Below are positions 50,078 through 58,645 of a stretch of DNA of 64,000 bases, in pieces. Location of the stretch: positions 496,001 through 560,000 of the forward strand of contig NZ_CP095049.1 in NCBI RefSeq assembly GCF_022919135.1, written 5' to 3'. Each line of letters opens with the position of its first letter. The first letter of the stretch is position 1. The position numbers and the translations under genes are program-made. The stretch is from Hymenobacter cellulosivorans. GTDB lineage: Bacteria; Bacteroidota; Bacteroidia; Cytophagales; Hymenobacteraceae. The notes below the pieces were generated by a model. It saw only the letters and a program-made list of their open reading frames with translations. It had not been told where the DNA came from and made no database searches.

Positions 50078-51271
50078 CTACTCCTCCCGCAACGACACGG
50101 CGGGCTGGACGCCGGCGGCAATCCGGCTGGGCTGCAGGGCACAAATGGCGGTAAGCACGAAAATCAGCAGCGTGGCCAGGCCCATGGCCTGCAAGTAGAC
50201 CTCGGTAGCCAGCCCAAGCACACCCAGCAGCGGAAACTGCACGGCCAGCAGCAGGCCCCCGAATACGCCCAACACCGTCACGACCATCATTTCGCCCAGA
50301 AACTGCCCACTGATGCCATTGCCGGTGGCGCCCAGGGCCCGGCGCAGCCCGATTTCGGCCTTGCGCTGGTTGATGTTGTACCACAGGACGCCGAACAAGC
50401 CCAGGGCCACGTTAATAATCAGAAACAAACTCACTATTCCCAGGGCCGCCAGCGGGGTCACGATGGCCTTCATCTTGTCGCGCCGGTTCTCGGCCAGGGT
50501 ATTCACGTTGGCATCCCAGCCCTTGGTTATGGCTTTGATCTTGCGCACGAGCTGCTGCTCCAGCACGGCCCCGCTGCCGGGTTGCACCCGCACCAGCAGC
50601 AAGGGGTCTTCCTGATTGCCGATGCGGGTAGCGCCCTGCAGCACCCGGCGGTGGAAGATGGCGGGCTCATCGGCCGAGAAGTCGCTGCCCGAGCGGTAGG
50701 CGTCAATTACGCCCACCACCTGCCAGTCTTCAGTGCCTTTCTCGTCGGTCATAATCTTACCCACGGCCGGCTCCGAGCCGAACATGGCCTCGGCCATCTT
50801 CTGGTTGATGACCACCGGTGGGTGGGCGGCGCCGTCGTCGCGGCGGTCAAACCAGCGGCCGGCCACCACGTTGAGGCTCAGCACCTGCTGCATGTCGTCG
50901 TCGGCGTCGTAGAACTCGGTCAGCGGGGCCTGCTTGCCCTTGTAGTGATACTGGTCGGTGTTCATATTGCTGAACGAGAAGGGCGAGTTGTGGCTGGTAT
51001 GGGTCACGGCCACTACCCCAGGCGTGGCTTTGAGCTGCTGCATAGCCAGGCGCAGGGTGCCCTTGCGGTCGGTGGTATCCAGGCCGGGGCTCAGGTCGAA
51101 TTCCCACACGTTATCGGAGCGGAAGCCCATGGGTAGGTGGTATTTGTAGTAATTGCTCACCAGCAGCACGCTCACCACGAACAGCACGAAGAACGAGAGC
51201 AGGATTTCGGCGATGAGCAGGAAGTTGGACCGTTTCCGGTTCCAGATTAGGGTAAACAGGTGACGTATCAT
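50078..51271 (-). CDS. MacB/FtsX-type ABC transporter permease (1)
   Basis: A 397-residue permease of the MacB architecture: one membrane segment near the N-terminus (FLLIAEILLSFFVLFVVSVLLV), a large extracytoplasmic domain (about 45-265, including TDEKGTEDWQVVGVIDAYRS), and three C-terminal spans with the FtsX signature (LGLFGVLWYNINQRKAEIGLRRALGAT). There is no fused ATPase; the separate ATPase is at 53313. MacB-type transporters do not pump across the inner membrane but drive export through TolC. It is preceded by a GTGA-rich intergenic repeat and by the second permease. Confidence 0.9.
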   Translation of the reverse strand: MIRHLFTLIWNRKRSNFLLIAEILLSFFVLFVVSVLLVSNYYKYHLPMGFRSDNVWEFDLSPGLDTTDRKGTLRLAMQQLKATPGVVAVTHTSHNSPFSFSNMNTDQYHYKGKQAPLTEFYDADDDMQQVLSLNVVAGRWFDRRDDGAAHPPVVINQKMAEAMFGSEPAVGKIMTDEKGTEDWQVVGVIDAYRSGSDFSADEPAIFHRRVLQGATRIGNQEDPLLLVRVQPGSGAVLEQQLVRKIKAITKGWDANVNTLAENRRDKMKAIVTPLAALGIVSLFLIINVALGLFGVLWYNINQRKAEIGLRRALGATGNGISGQFLGEMMVVTVLGVFGGLLLAVQFPLLGVLGLATEVYLQAMGLATLLIFVLTAICALQPSRIAAGVQPAVSLREE

Positions 51272-51275
51272 GAGG

Positions 51276-51397
51276 TGAGATAGTGAAATGGTGAGATGGT
51301 GAGTAAGGGCAGTGCGGAGAAGGGTGAAATAGAAAGCTGTTGTTCGTTGAGCAGACAGAACCGCGACTCGCTATTTCACCCGTTCACCACCTCACTT
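51276..51397. repeat. GTGA-rich inverted repeat (copy 1)
   Basis: The 120-bp gap between the two permease genes is filled by a left arm of GTGA-type heptamers (GTGAAATGGTGAGATGGTGA) and a right arm that is its imperfect complement (TTTCACCCGTTCACCACCTC), with an unrelated centre. A similar element lies at 53214-53316. It probably folds into a long imperfect hairpin. Confidence 0.7.
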
Positions 51398-52639
51398 TCC
51401 TTTCAGGGCCTGCACCGGTTGCAGGCGCGACATCTTGAAGGCCGGATACACGCCCGAGAGCACGCCGAAGAACAGCGTCACGAGCAGGGCCCAGCTGAAA
51501 ATGCGCCAGTTCAGCTCGAAGTGGGCATAAGCCAGAATCTGGGCGCCGTCGATGAGCTGTAGGGCCACGTAGGCCAGCAACAGCCCCAGCAAGCCACCAA
51601 TAGCGGTCAGGAATACGTTTTCGACCAGAAACTGCCCGATGAGCGTGCTGCCGGTGGCCCCGAAGGCCTTGCGCACCCCGATTTCGGAGGAGCGCTCCAT
51701 AATGCGGCTCACGTTGATGTTGACTAGGTTCAGGGCGGGCAGCAGCATGAAGAGCAGGGCTAGCCCCGACAAAATGGAGTACAGAATGGTCAGACCGTTG
51801 GACTCGTAGTTGGTGAGCGGGCTCATGATCTGCCGGGAGTAGGACGCCAGCAGCGGGTCGGCGTGCAGATCGAGGTACTTCATTTCCTTGGGGTCAGTCA
51901 GCGGAACCCGCTTGATTACCTGGTCGAATTCGGCCTGTACGGCGGCAAGATCCCCGGTGGACTTGGCCAGCACGATGGCCGAAAAGTCGCCGTCGAGGCT
52001 CACCCGCTGCAAGTCGCTGGGGTGGTTGGTCAGCGGCACCCACACGTCGGCATAGGAGGCTAGGCGCATGGCCGGCACGTCGTTGACCACACCCAGCACC
52101 CGGAAGTTGGTTTGGTTAATTTCGATGGTGCGGCCCACCACGCCCTGGTCGGTGCCGAAGTACTTGCGGGCCGTGCTGCGGTTGATAACGGCCACGTGAG
52201 CTGCCGACTTCACATCGGACTGGCTGTAGGGCTTGCCCTCATGAAAGGTGAAGTCGAGCACCTGCCAGAAGGCCTCGTCGGTGTATTTGAGGTCGAGGTC
52301 GAGGCGGCTGTTGCCCACGTAGCTGGGCGTGGCGTGGAAGTTAGAGTAAATAGCCACTTTCTCCGGGGTGCGCAATGGGCGCACATACTTATCGAGCAGG
52401 TAGTAGCTGGGCGGCGAGTTTTGGTTGCCACCGTTCTTGTATTTGATGTGCAGAAAGTTGGCAAACAGCATCCTATCCAGGCGCGACTCCGGGGCGTGGG
52501 CCCCCACGGTGTGGTCGAACATGGCTACCACCACCAACAGCACCATAAGCGTAAAGCTGATGCCGAACAAACTGATGAAGGTGAAAAACTTGCGGCGCAA
52601 CAGCACCTTCCAGGCAATTTTTAGGTAACTAAGCAGCAT
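51392..52639 (-). CDS. MacB/FtsX-type ABC transporter permease (2)
   Basis: A 415-residue paralogue with the same layout: N-terminal span (FFTFISLFGISFTLMVLLVVVAMF), extracytoplasmic domain (about 50-280, with QTNFRVLGVVNDVPAM), and three C-terminal spans around MERSSEIGVRKAFGATGSTLIGQFLVENV. The two permeases likely form a heterodimer with one ATPase. Its start overlaps the end of the sigma factor gene by 11 bp, so the two are translationally linked. Confidence 0.9.
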   Translation of the reverse strand: MLLSYLKIAWKVLLRRKFFTFISLFGISFTLMVLLVVVAMFDHTVGAHAPESRLDRMLFANFLHIKYKNGGNQNSPPSYYLLDKYVRPLRTPEKVAIYSNFHATPSYVGNSRLDLDLKYTDEAFWQVLDFTFHEGKPYSQSDVKSAAHVAVINRSTARKYFGTDQGVVGRTIEINQTNFRVLGVVNDVPAMRLASYADVWVPLTNHPSDLQRVSLDGDFSAIVLAKSTGDLAAVQAEFDQVIKRVPLTDPKEMKYLDLHADPLLASYSRQIMSPLTNYESNGLTILYSILSGLALLFMLLPALNLVNINVSRIMERSSEIGVRKAFGATGSTLIGQFLVENVFLTAIGGLLGLLLAYVALQLIDGAQILAYAHFELNWRIFSWALLVTLFFGVLSGVYPAFKMSRLQPVQALKGK

Positions 52640-53210
52640 ACGACTGGGGCTGAAAAGATGAGTGGTGAAGCGCGGCCACCTGCCGCTGAAGCAGGGCGCG
52701 GGCTTTGCTGAGCTGCGACTTGGAAGTACCCTCCGAAATGCCCAGCAGCGCGGCTATTTCGGGGTGATTGTAGCCCTCCACGGCGTAGAGGTTGAACACG
52801 GTACGGTAGCCGGCGGGTAGCTCCTGAATCAGGCGCAGCAGGTCGGCCGTGTCGAGGTTGCTTTCGGCCAGGGCCGAGATGGTAGCTACCGAATCCTGGC
52901 ACTCGTCGATGTCGATGTGCATAGGCTGCCGGCGGCGCAGCTGGCCCAGGGCCTCGTTGATCATGATGCGGCGCACCCAGCCCCGGAAGCTGCCCTCGTG
53001 GCGGTACTGCTCCAGGGCCCGAAACACCTTCACGAATCCGAGCACCAGGGCCTCTTCGGCTTCTTCCTGGTGGCGCAGATAGCGCAGGCACACGGCCAGC
53101 ATACCGGGCGCCAGCCGGTCGTAGAGCACCTTTTGGGCCCGGGGATTCCCGCGGCGGCACTCAGCCACCAGGTCGGTTTCGGAAAGCGCGGATAAGGGAG
53201 AAGGCAGCAT
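52629..53210 (-). CDS. ECF-type RNA polymerase sigma factor inside the ABC operon
   Basis: A 193-residue sigma-70 family protein, start at 53210 (MLPSPLSALSETDLVAECRRG). Region 2 is in QKVLYDRLAPGMLAVCLRYL and GFVKVFRALEQYRHEGSFRGWVRRIMINEAL; region 4 in LPAGYRTVFNLYAVEGYNHPEIAALLG and SEGTSKSQLSKARALLQ. It has no membrane anti-sigma partner next to it. It lies between the ABC ATPase and permease 2 and overlaps the latter by 11 bp, an unusual place for a sigma factor. A GTGA-rich repeat precedes it. Confidence 0.92.
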   Translation of the reverse strand: MLPSPLSALSETDLVAECRRGNPRAQKVLYDRLAPGMLAVCLRYLRHQEEAEEALVLGFVKVFRALEQYRHEGSFRGWVRRIMINEALGQLRRRQPMHIDIDECQDSVATISALAESNLDTADLLRLIQELPAGYRTVFNLYAVEGYNHPEIAALLGISEGTSKSQLSKARALLQRQVAALHHSSFQPQSYAA

Positions 53211-53213
53211 AAG

Positions 53214-53312
53214 GCGAAATAGTGAAGTAGTGAGATGGTGAGTTTGTGGGAGGCAGTGCACTAGTGAAGCGGAACAGCAACTCACTATTTCGCCACCTCA
53301 CCAGTTCACCAT

Positions 53313-53316
<4 letters not shown>
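53214..53316. repeat. GTGA-rich inverted repeat (copy 2)
   Basis: Left arm with GCGAAATAGTGAAGTAGTGA and right arm with TCACTATTTCGCCACCTCAC, imperfectly complementary, as in copy 1 (51276-51397). The element fills the gap between the ABC ATPase and the sigma factor gene and reaches into the last codons of the ATPase. Confidence 0.7.
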
Positions 53317-54056
<740 letters not shown>

Positions 54057-54154
54057 AAGCTGGAGCAGTTAGTGGTCGATGGAAGGTTCTGAAGGAAGAG
54101 TTGGCTGTCCGTGTCCGTTTTTAAGCAGTTGGGCAGCTGGTTCCATCAATAGTA

Positions 54155-54170
54155 GCCAAGCCCTGTGCCA
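54155..54170 (-). promoter_or_regulatory. Sigma-54-like promoter of the ABC operon
   Basis: On the minus strand the sequence is TGGCACAGGGCTTGGC, close to the -24/-12 consensus TGGCAC-N5-TTGC (the -12 has TTGG). It sits about 100 bp upstream of the ATPase start. The same box, with one base different, precedes the HlyD gene (58151-58166). Confidence 0.75.
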
Positions 54171-54236
54171 AATTTGCAAGACACTTAAAACCAATGAATT
54201 ATATAGCAATCAACAAAATAGCTGGTTGAAAATATT

Positions 54237-54269
54237 GTCCAGAAACGGACACGGTGTTCGATTATGGAA
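54237..54269 (-). promoter_or_regulatory. Candidate activator sites upstream of the ABC operon
   Basis: Two palindromes: GTCC-N6-GGAC at 54237-54250 and GTTC-N6-GGAA at 54256-54269, starts 19 bp apart. The same pair, with the same spacing, lies upstream of HlyD (58233-58265). Its distance to the sigma-54-like box is about 70-100 bp, a normal place for an enhancer site. Confidence 0.7.
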
Positions 54270-54344
54270 GCCGGCCCGTACGATTCCGAACTAGTGCCGC
54301 TACCGGGTCTCAGGCAGCGTATTACCCCGCCCGCCCCGACAAGC

Positions 54345-54371
54345 AAAAGCCGGACGACACGCCCGGCTTTT
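54345..54371 (-). terminator. Terminator of the decayed secreted-protein gene
   Basis: AAAAGCCGG (54345-54353) and CCGGCTTTT (54363-54371) pair around nine bases. It follows the pseudogene stop on the minus strand. Confidence 0.75.
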
Positions 54372-54413
54372 TAGGAATCAGGAAACGTTGGCCCGCGCCA
54401 GGCCCGGCAGCGG

Positions 54414-54693
54414 CTAGTCGCAGTGATTGGAGTTGTTGTAGGCGTCTAGGGTGGCTACCAGGGCACTGGTTTCCGAGGTTTTGAGCGTGCCGCCAAATCG
54501 GCTGCGGCTGGTGAGCCAGGGCTAGCAGGCCATTGCCTTTCACGGGCGTAGTCAGCACCTTGAGCAGGTCGTCCTTGCTGTAGGGAGTAGCCACCGTTCC
54601 GATGTTCAGGCTACTTACGGGCCAACTCCGCGCATGATTTTTCCAGTAGCCCTGGGTGTAGTTGCAGGGCAGGGACTGAGGCGACGGGAAGCG
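54414..54693 (-). pseudogene. Remnant of a secreted 'TQGYWKNH' family protein
   Basis: The minus strand reads CNYTQGYWKNHARSWPVSSL then NIGTVATPYSKDDLLKVL and TTPVKGNGLLALAHQ. This is a typical opening of a Bacteroidota and actinobacterial secreted family in which LAHQLIAAKLN normally follows. Here the frame is lost after LAHQ, and another frame ends in GGTLKTSETSALVATLDAYN then NSNHCD and a TAG at 54414-54416, which is the usual end of the same family. About 40 codons of the middle seem deleted. Upstream the frame hits a stop (54694-54696) with no start or signal peptide. The gene is therefore broken in three ways, yet both ends remain recognisable. Confidence 0.75.
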
Positions 54694-54785
54694 CTACCTG
54701 ACGGACTGACCATCAACTTTTTATTCTACTGAAAAGCAGTATCTTCTACCTGCTTACTGTTTCACCGATCTAACCCCCATTTCCC

Positions 54786-55193
54786 ATGCCCACCACAGCC
54801 ACCAGTATCCGCGACGAAATCCGGCGCACCAACGACTCCTTCGAAGCCAGCTTCGAGCAGGGCGACGCCGCCGCCATTGCCAACCTCTTTACCACGGCGG
54901 GCGTGCTGCTGCCGGCCGGTATGGAGCCCATCGAAGGGCAGCCGGGCATTCAGGCCTTTTGGCAGGGCGCTATGGCACGGGGCGTAAAGCAGGTTAGGCT
55001 CAAAACCCGCGACATTGAGGAGTTGGAAGACACGGCCATTGAGCTCGGCACCTACACCCTCTTCGACGGCAACCACCAGGCCATGGACCAGGGCAAGTAC
55101 CTGGTGGTTTGGAAAGAGCAGCAAGGCCACTGGAAGCTTCATCAGGATATCTGGAACACCAGCCTACCCGCCTCCGGTCAGCAAGCGGCATAA
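54786..55193 (+). CDS. DUF4440/SnoaL-like NTF2-fold protein
   Basis: A 135-residue protein, start at 54786 (MPTTATSIRDEIRRTNDSF). It has the NTF2-like pattern: an N-terminal helix, FEQGDAAAIANLFTTAGVLLP with the usual GD...A..LFT, and a curved sheet ending GKYLVVWKEQQGHWKLHQDIWN. This is the DUF4440/SgcJ-type family, which includes ketosteroid-isomerase-like enzymes and binding proteins. It has no signal peptide. The job cannot be assigned. It is the only plus-strand gene among the export genes. Confidence 0.9.
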   Translation: MPTTATSIRDEIRRTNDSFEASFEQGDAAAIANLFTTAGVLLPAGMEPIEGQPGIQAFWQGAMARGVKQVRLKTRDIEELEDTAIELGTYTLFDGNHQAMDQGKYLVVWKEQQGHWKLHQDIWNTSLPASGQQAA

Positions 55194-55256
55194 CCAACTG
55201 TCCTTGCGAACAAGGCGCGGCAATGCATGCTCTGGAAGGCACTGAGCTATCCTAGT

Positions 55257-55293
55257 AAAAAGCCCTTTCCCACGCGAGTAGGAAAGGGCTTTC
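55257..55293. terminator. Terminator between the DUF4440 gene and tolC-like gene
   Basis: AGCCCTTTCC (55261-55270) and GGAAAGGGCT (55281-55290) pair perfectly, with A and T runs outside. It stands between two convergent genes. Confidence 0.9.
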
Positions 55294-55373
55294 TGGTAAA
55301 TGAACGGGGCGTACTGCGCAGAGGACGGATGGCTTCAGCTAGCGCCTCGCAATGACACGAGAATCGTAGATGT

Positions 55374-56855
55374 TTATTTCACTTCTGTACTACCAGGTAG
55401 CGGCTGCTGCAGGGCAAAATCATAGAGGGTGAGGGCGCGCAGGCGGTAGTGCGCCACCCAGCAAGCCCGCAGGGCCGCAATGTAGGCGCGTTTGGCCTGG
55501 TCTTTCTCGGCCAGGGCAATGTTCAGGTCGGTGAGGCTGATGCGGCCGACCTGGTAGGTGGCCCGGGCAATGCTGTAGCGCTGCTGGGCCAGCGAATCGG
55601 CCTGCGCGGAGAGTTCCATCTGCTCGTGCAGGCTGCTGAGCTGGGCCGCCTGGGTTACCACGCTTTGTTCGAAGGTGCTTTGCTCCTGAGCCACGGTTTG
55701 CTGCACCTGCTGGCGGGTCAGCTCGGCGGTTTTGACGATGGACTTCTGCCGGCCCCAGTCGAGCAGGGGCATCGAAAACGTGAGGCTCAGCTGGTTCTGG
55801 CTTTGCAGGCTGTTGTAGGTCGACCAAAAGTCCGGGGTGCTGTTCACATAGCCCAGGTTGGCCACTAGGCTGGCCTGCAAGCCGGTCGTGCCCTTGGCCA
55901 GCGCCACTTCACTTTCAGCTTGCAGCAGGCGGCGACGAAAAGCCAGGGTTTCGCGGCGGTTTTGGCGGGCCTGCTCCAATGCTCGATTGGGGTCTACCTC
56001 TAGCTTGCTGGTGGGCTCGGGCACGGTCAGCTGCAGGGCTTCGGCCGAGAGGCCGGTGTAGCTTTGCAGACTTACGGCGGCTGTCTGAGCATCGAGCAAG
56101 GCCTGACCCAGGGCTTTGCGGGAGTTGAGCAGGTTGAGCTGGAGCAGCAGCAAGTCGCTCTGGGAGAGACGACCGAGCTGGAACCGTTCCTTGCCCAGGC
56201 GCAGCATTTCGGCGTTGGCCTGGGCGTTCTGGCGGGCCACGTCGGCATTTACCTGCTGGAGCAGCACGTCAAAATACAGCTCCGTAATGCGCTGGGCAAT
56301 ATTCTCGCGCTCCTCCACGTATTGGCGGCCGGCTTCCTGGTAGCGCAGAGGCTCAATTTTTCGGGCCCAGCGCAGGTTGTTGTAGCCCCCAATCGGCTGG
56401 GTAAGGCCAATGCCGAAGGGCTGGTTGCGGTAAGTCTTATCCTGGCGGTTGAAGTCGTCGACGCGCTGCACCGAGGAGCTAAGGTAGATCTGTCCGCCCG
56501 TCGGCCCAATGTTCTGGGTCATGGTCACGCCCAGGTTAGCATTGTGGGTGCGAATGGCCCGAAAGCCAGTGGTGCCATCGGGCTGAACCACGGGCGAAAT
56601 CTCGCGTCGGTAGCCGGGCACTGTACCTTGCAGGGCCAGCTGAGGCCGGTAGTTCGAGAGGTAGGTGCGGTACTGCCAGTAGCTGGTTTCGCGGTTGGTA
56701 GCGGCCTGCTTGGCCACCGACGACTGCGCCAGGGCCTGTTCAATCACCTGGGGCAAGCTCAGAGGCGTGGTGGTTTGGGCCAGGGCGGGCAGCGTCAGCA
56801 GCAGGCCACTCAGGGCACTCAATACTTTCAAGCGGAGGGTAGCAGTTGGTTTCAT
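55374..56855 (-). CDS. TolC-family outer-membrane efflux protein
   Basis: A 493-residue TolC-like protein. ATG 56855 begins a signal peptide (MKPTATLRLKVLSALSGLLLTLPALAQ). The two internally repeated halves of the TolC fold can be seen, each with long Gln/Ala/Leu helices (VNADVARQNAQANAEMLRLG; LTRQQVQQTVAQEQSTFEQS) and the paired FQLGRLSQSDLLLLQ / YQVGRISLTDLNIAL motifs. It would form the outer-membrane duct for the exporter. It begins 12 bp after the stop of the HlyD gene, so the two form one operon. Confidence 0.93.
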   Translation of the reverse strand: MKPTATLRLKVLSALSGLLLTLPALAQTTTPLSLPQVIEQALAQSSVAKQAATNRETSYWQYRTYLSNYRPQLALQGTVPGYRREISPVVQPDGTTGFRAIRTHNANLGVTMTQNIGPTGGQIYLSSSVQRVDDFNRQDKTYRNQPFGIGLTQPIGGYNNLRWARKIEPLRYQEAGRQYVEERENIAQRITELYFDVLLQQVNADVARQNAQANAEMLRLGKERFQLGRLSQSDLLLLQLNLLNSRKALGQALLDAQTAAVSLQSYTGLSAEALQLTVPEPTSKLEVDPNRALEQARQNRRETLAFRRRLLQAESEVALAKGTTGLQASLVANLGYVNSTPDFWSTYNSLQSQNQLSLTFSMPLLDWGRQKSIVKTAELTRQQVQQTVAQEQSTFEQSVVTQAAQLSSLHEQMELSAQADSLAQQRYSIARATYQVGRISLTDLNIALAEKDQAKRAYIAALRACWVAHYRLRALTLYDFALQQPLPGSTEVK

Positions 56856-56866
56856 CACGCGGCTGC

Positions 56867-58114
56867 TTAGTCTTTGATAATCAGGGAAGGCGTGTCTTCG
56901 TACTGCTTCAGCTCGCTGAGCACGATTTCGTCGCCGGGCTGCAGGCCGCTGAGTACCTGCACGTAGTCGAAGTTGCTGTCGCCGAAGCGCACGGTACGCT
57001 GCTCGGCCTTGCCATTGCGCAGCACGAAGACCGACTGCTCTTTGCCGCCCTGGTAGAAAGGGCCGTTTTTCACCCGCACCACGTTGTGCTGGGCTTTGGT
57101 CACCACAAACACGTCGGCCCGCAGGTTGGAGCGCAGGGCCGGGTGATGGTCGTCGGTGAGGGTAGCGTAAAACGTGACCACGCCCTTGTCTACCGCCGGG
57201 CTAATGGTGCTGATAGTGCCGCGCAAGTCGGTGCCGTTGGCGCGGACCACCACTGCGTCGCCCAGGTGCAGGGCGTCGGCGTAGGCGTCGGAAATGGTGG
57301 CCCGTACCCGGAAGCGGCTCAAATCGGCCACCCGGGCCAGCGCGTCGCCCTGGTTGACGGTGCTGCCGATGTCCTCGTTTACCCAGGTCAGTACGCCGGG
57401 CTGCTGACTGCTGATGTTAGCCTGGGCCAGCTTACCGGCCAGCTCCGTGATGCTGCGGTCCTGGATCTGCATGGTGAAGCCCAGTTCGCGCTGGTCGGCG
57501 GCATTGGCGGCACGCTGGTTGCGGATTTGCTCCCCAAGGCGCTGCAGTTCCAGTTGGGCCACTTTCAGATTCAGCTCGGCCTGCCGGACGCTCTCGGCCG
57601 TGCCGCCCCCGATTTTGAGCAGGTACTGCTCGTCGCGCAGCGTCGACTGCAGGCTGCGCACTTTCACCTGCTGCACTTTTTCCTGGGATTCCAGGTCGTT
57701 CAGGGCTTTTTCCAGGGTGAGCTGGAGCTGGCCGTTCTTGTTGCGGTTCTGCTGCTGCTCGTCCTGTAGCTTGGCCAGGGCCGTAGTGGTCAGGTCCTTG
57801 TCGAGCTCCAGAATGGTTTGGCCGGGTTGCACTTTCTCGCCTACCTGCAGGGCCACGCGCCGGACAGTGCTCTGGATGGGGCTGGTAATGACGGCTTCCC
57901 GGCTCGGAATAATAACGCCGGCGGCGGTCAGGGAGGCTTCTACATCCCCCGTTTCAACTTTGGTTGTTAAAATCTGGTTTCGGTTGATGCTGGGTTGCAG
58001 CACCGAGCGAAAGGCCAGCAGGCCGGCCATAACCAACAGTAGGGCGGCGGTACCTATCAGCCACTGCCGACGGCGGCGGCGGGTATGCGTGGCGGGAGAA
58101 ATTGCTCTGTCCAT
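56867..58114 (-). CDS. HlyD-family periplasmic adaptor protein
   Basis: A 415-residue membrane-fusion protein. It has a basic N-terminus (THTRRRRRQWLIG) and one membrane anchor (TAALLLVMAGLLAFRSVLQ), a lipoyl/barrel-sandwich half (IQSTVRRVALQVGEKVQPGQTIL), a long coiled coil (about 105-215), the second barrel half and a beta-barrel (VRATISDAYADALHLGDAVVV). It should link the MacB-type permeases to TolC. It is the first gene of the HlyD-TolC operon and is preceded by a sigma-54-like promoter (58151-58166) and by the two palindromes at 58233-58265. Confidence 0.93.
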   Translation of the reverse strand: MDRAISPATHTRRRRRQWLIGTAALLLVMAGLLAFRSVLQPSINRNQILTTKVETGDVEASLTAAGVIIPSREAVITSPIQSTVRRVALQVGEKVQPGQTILELDKDLTTTALAKLQDEQQQNRNKNGQLQLTLEKALNDLESQEKVQQVKVRSLQSTLRDEQYLLKIGGGTAESVRQAELNLKVAQLELQRLGEQIRNQRAANAADQRELGFTMQIQDRSITELAGKLAQANISSQQPGVLTWVNEDIGSTVNQGDALARVADLSRFRVRATISDAYADALHLGDAVVVRANGTDLRGTISTISPAVDKGVVTFYATLTDDHHPALRSNLRADVFVVTKAQHNVVRVKNGPFYQGGKEQSVFVLRNGKAEQRTVRFGDSNFDYVQVLSGLQPGDEIVLSELKQYEDTPSLIIKD

Positions 58115-58150
58115 TTTCGTGCAGGAAGGGGGTAGTTTCCTGTAGGTAGA

Positions 58151-58166
58151 GCCAAGCCCCGTGCCA
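58151..58166 (-). promoter_or_regulatory. Sigma-54-like promoter of the hlyD-tolC operon
   Basis: On the minus strand: TGGCACGGGGCTTGGC, close to the -24/-12 consensus, with TTGG in place of TTGC. It lies about 37 bp upstream of the ATG. The ABC operon carries the same box. Confidence 0.75.
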
Positions 58167-58232
58167 TTTACACATCTATTTGATTTACAAATAATTAATC
58201 AACAACCTCCATTTTACCGTTGGTAAAACTTT

Positions 58233-58265
58233 GTCCGGAAATGGACAGCCTGTTCGAAAGTGGAA
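58233..58265 (-). promoter_or_regulatory. Candidate activator sites upstream of hlyD-tolC
   Basis: GTCC-N6-GGAC at 58233-58246 and GTTC-N6-GGAA at 58252-58265, starts 19 bp apart, identical in plan to the pair before the ABC operon. They lie about 65-100 bp upstream of the sigma-54-like box. Confidence 0.7.
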
Positions 58266-58324
58266 AGCGTCTTTGTTCATTTTCCAATGCCGGCCTGGTC
58301 TGCATCAAAGCCGGCAAAAAAGAA

Positions 58325-58354
58325 GCCGCCCACCGTGCAAGCACAGCGGGCGGC
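58325..58354 (-). terminator. Terminator of the PID-CTERM gene
   Basis: GCCGCCC-ACC-GTGC pairs with GCAC-AGC-GGGCGGC (one internal mismatch loop), and on the minus strand is followed by TTCTTTTTT. It lies about 60 bp after the stop of the micro-protein gene. Confidence 0.8.
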
Positions 58355-58412
58355 AAAAAGTACTACTCAATGGGGAATGGGCTTGCGAAGACCCAACCCA
58401 CCAACGGACTGG

Positions 58413-58610
58413 TTAGCGGCGGCGGAGTCGGCGCAGGGCCAGGGCTACACCGCCGGCCAGCAGCAGGCTGGCCCCGCCATCGATGGGGGCCGTGGTAGCC
58501 CCGGGAGAGGGACCGCCCACACCGGGGCCTTGCGCCAGGGCGGGCACTTGGCTCAGGCCCAGGAATAATAGCCCACTCAGGGCCAAACGGCGAAATAAAG
58601 AGGTAGTCAT
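58413..58610 (-). CDS. PID-CTERM sorting-signal micro-protein (65 aa)
   Basis: A 65-residue protein with a signal peptide (MTTSLFRRLALSGLLFLGLSQVPALAQ), a 15-residue Gly/Pro-rich mature part, and a C-terminal PIDGGASLLLAGGVALALRRLRRR. That tail has the motif (PIDGG), hydrophobic helix and Arg cluster of the PID-CTERM sorting signals described in Bacteroidota. Almost nothing is left between the two signals, so the product may act as a short peptide or be a minimal anchored protein. It is transcribed alone, 35 bp from the stop of the large T9SS gene upstream. Confidence 0.82.
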   Translation of the reverse strand: MTTSLFRRLALSGLLFLGLSQVPALAQGPGVGGPSPGATTAPIDGGASLLLAGGVALALRRLRRR

Positions 58611-58645
58611 TGAAAAAAGGAAAGAGTATGAGAGTAGTTGGTTTC

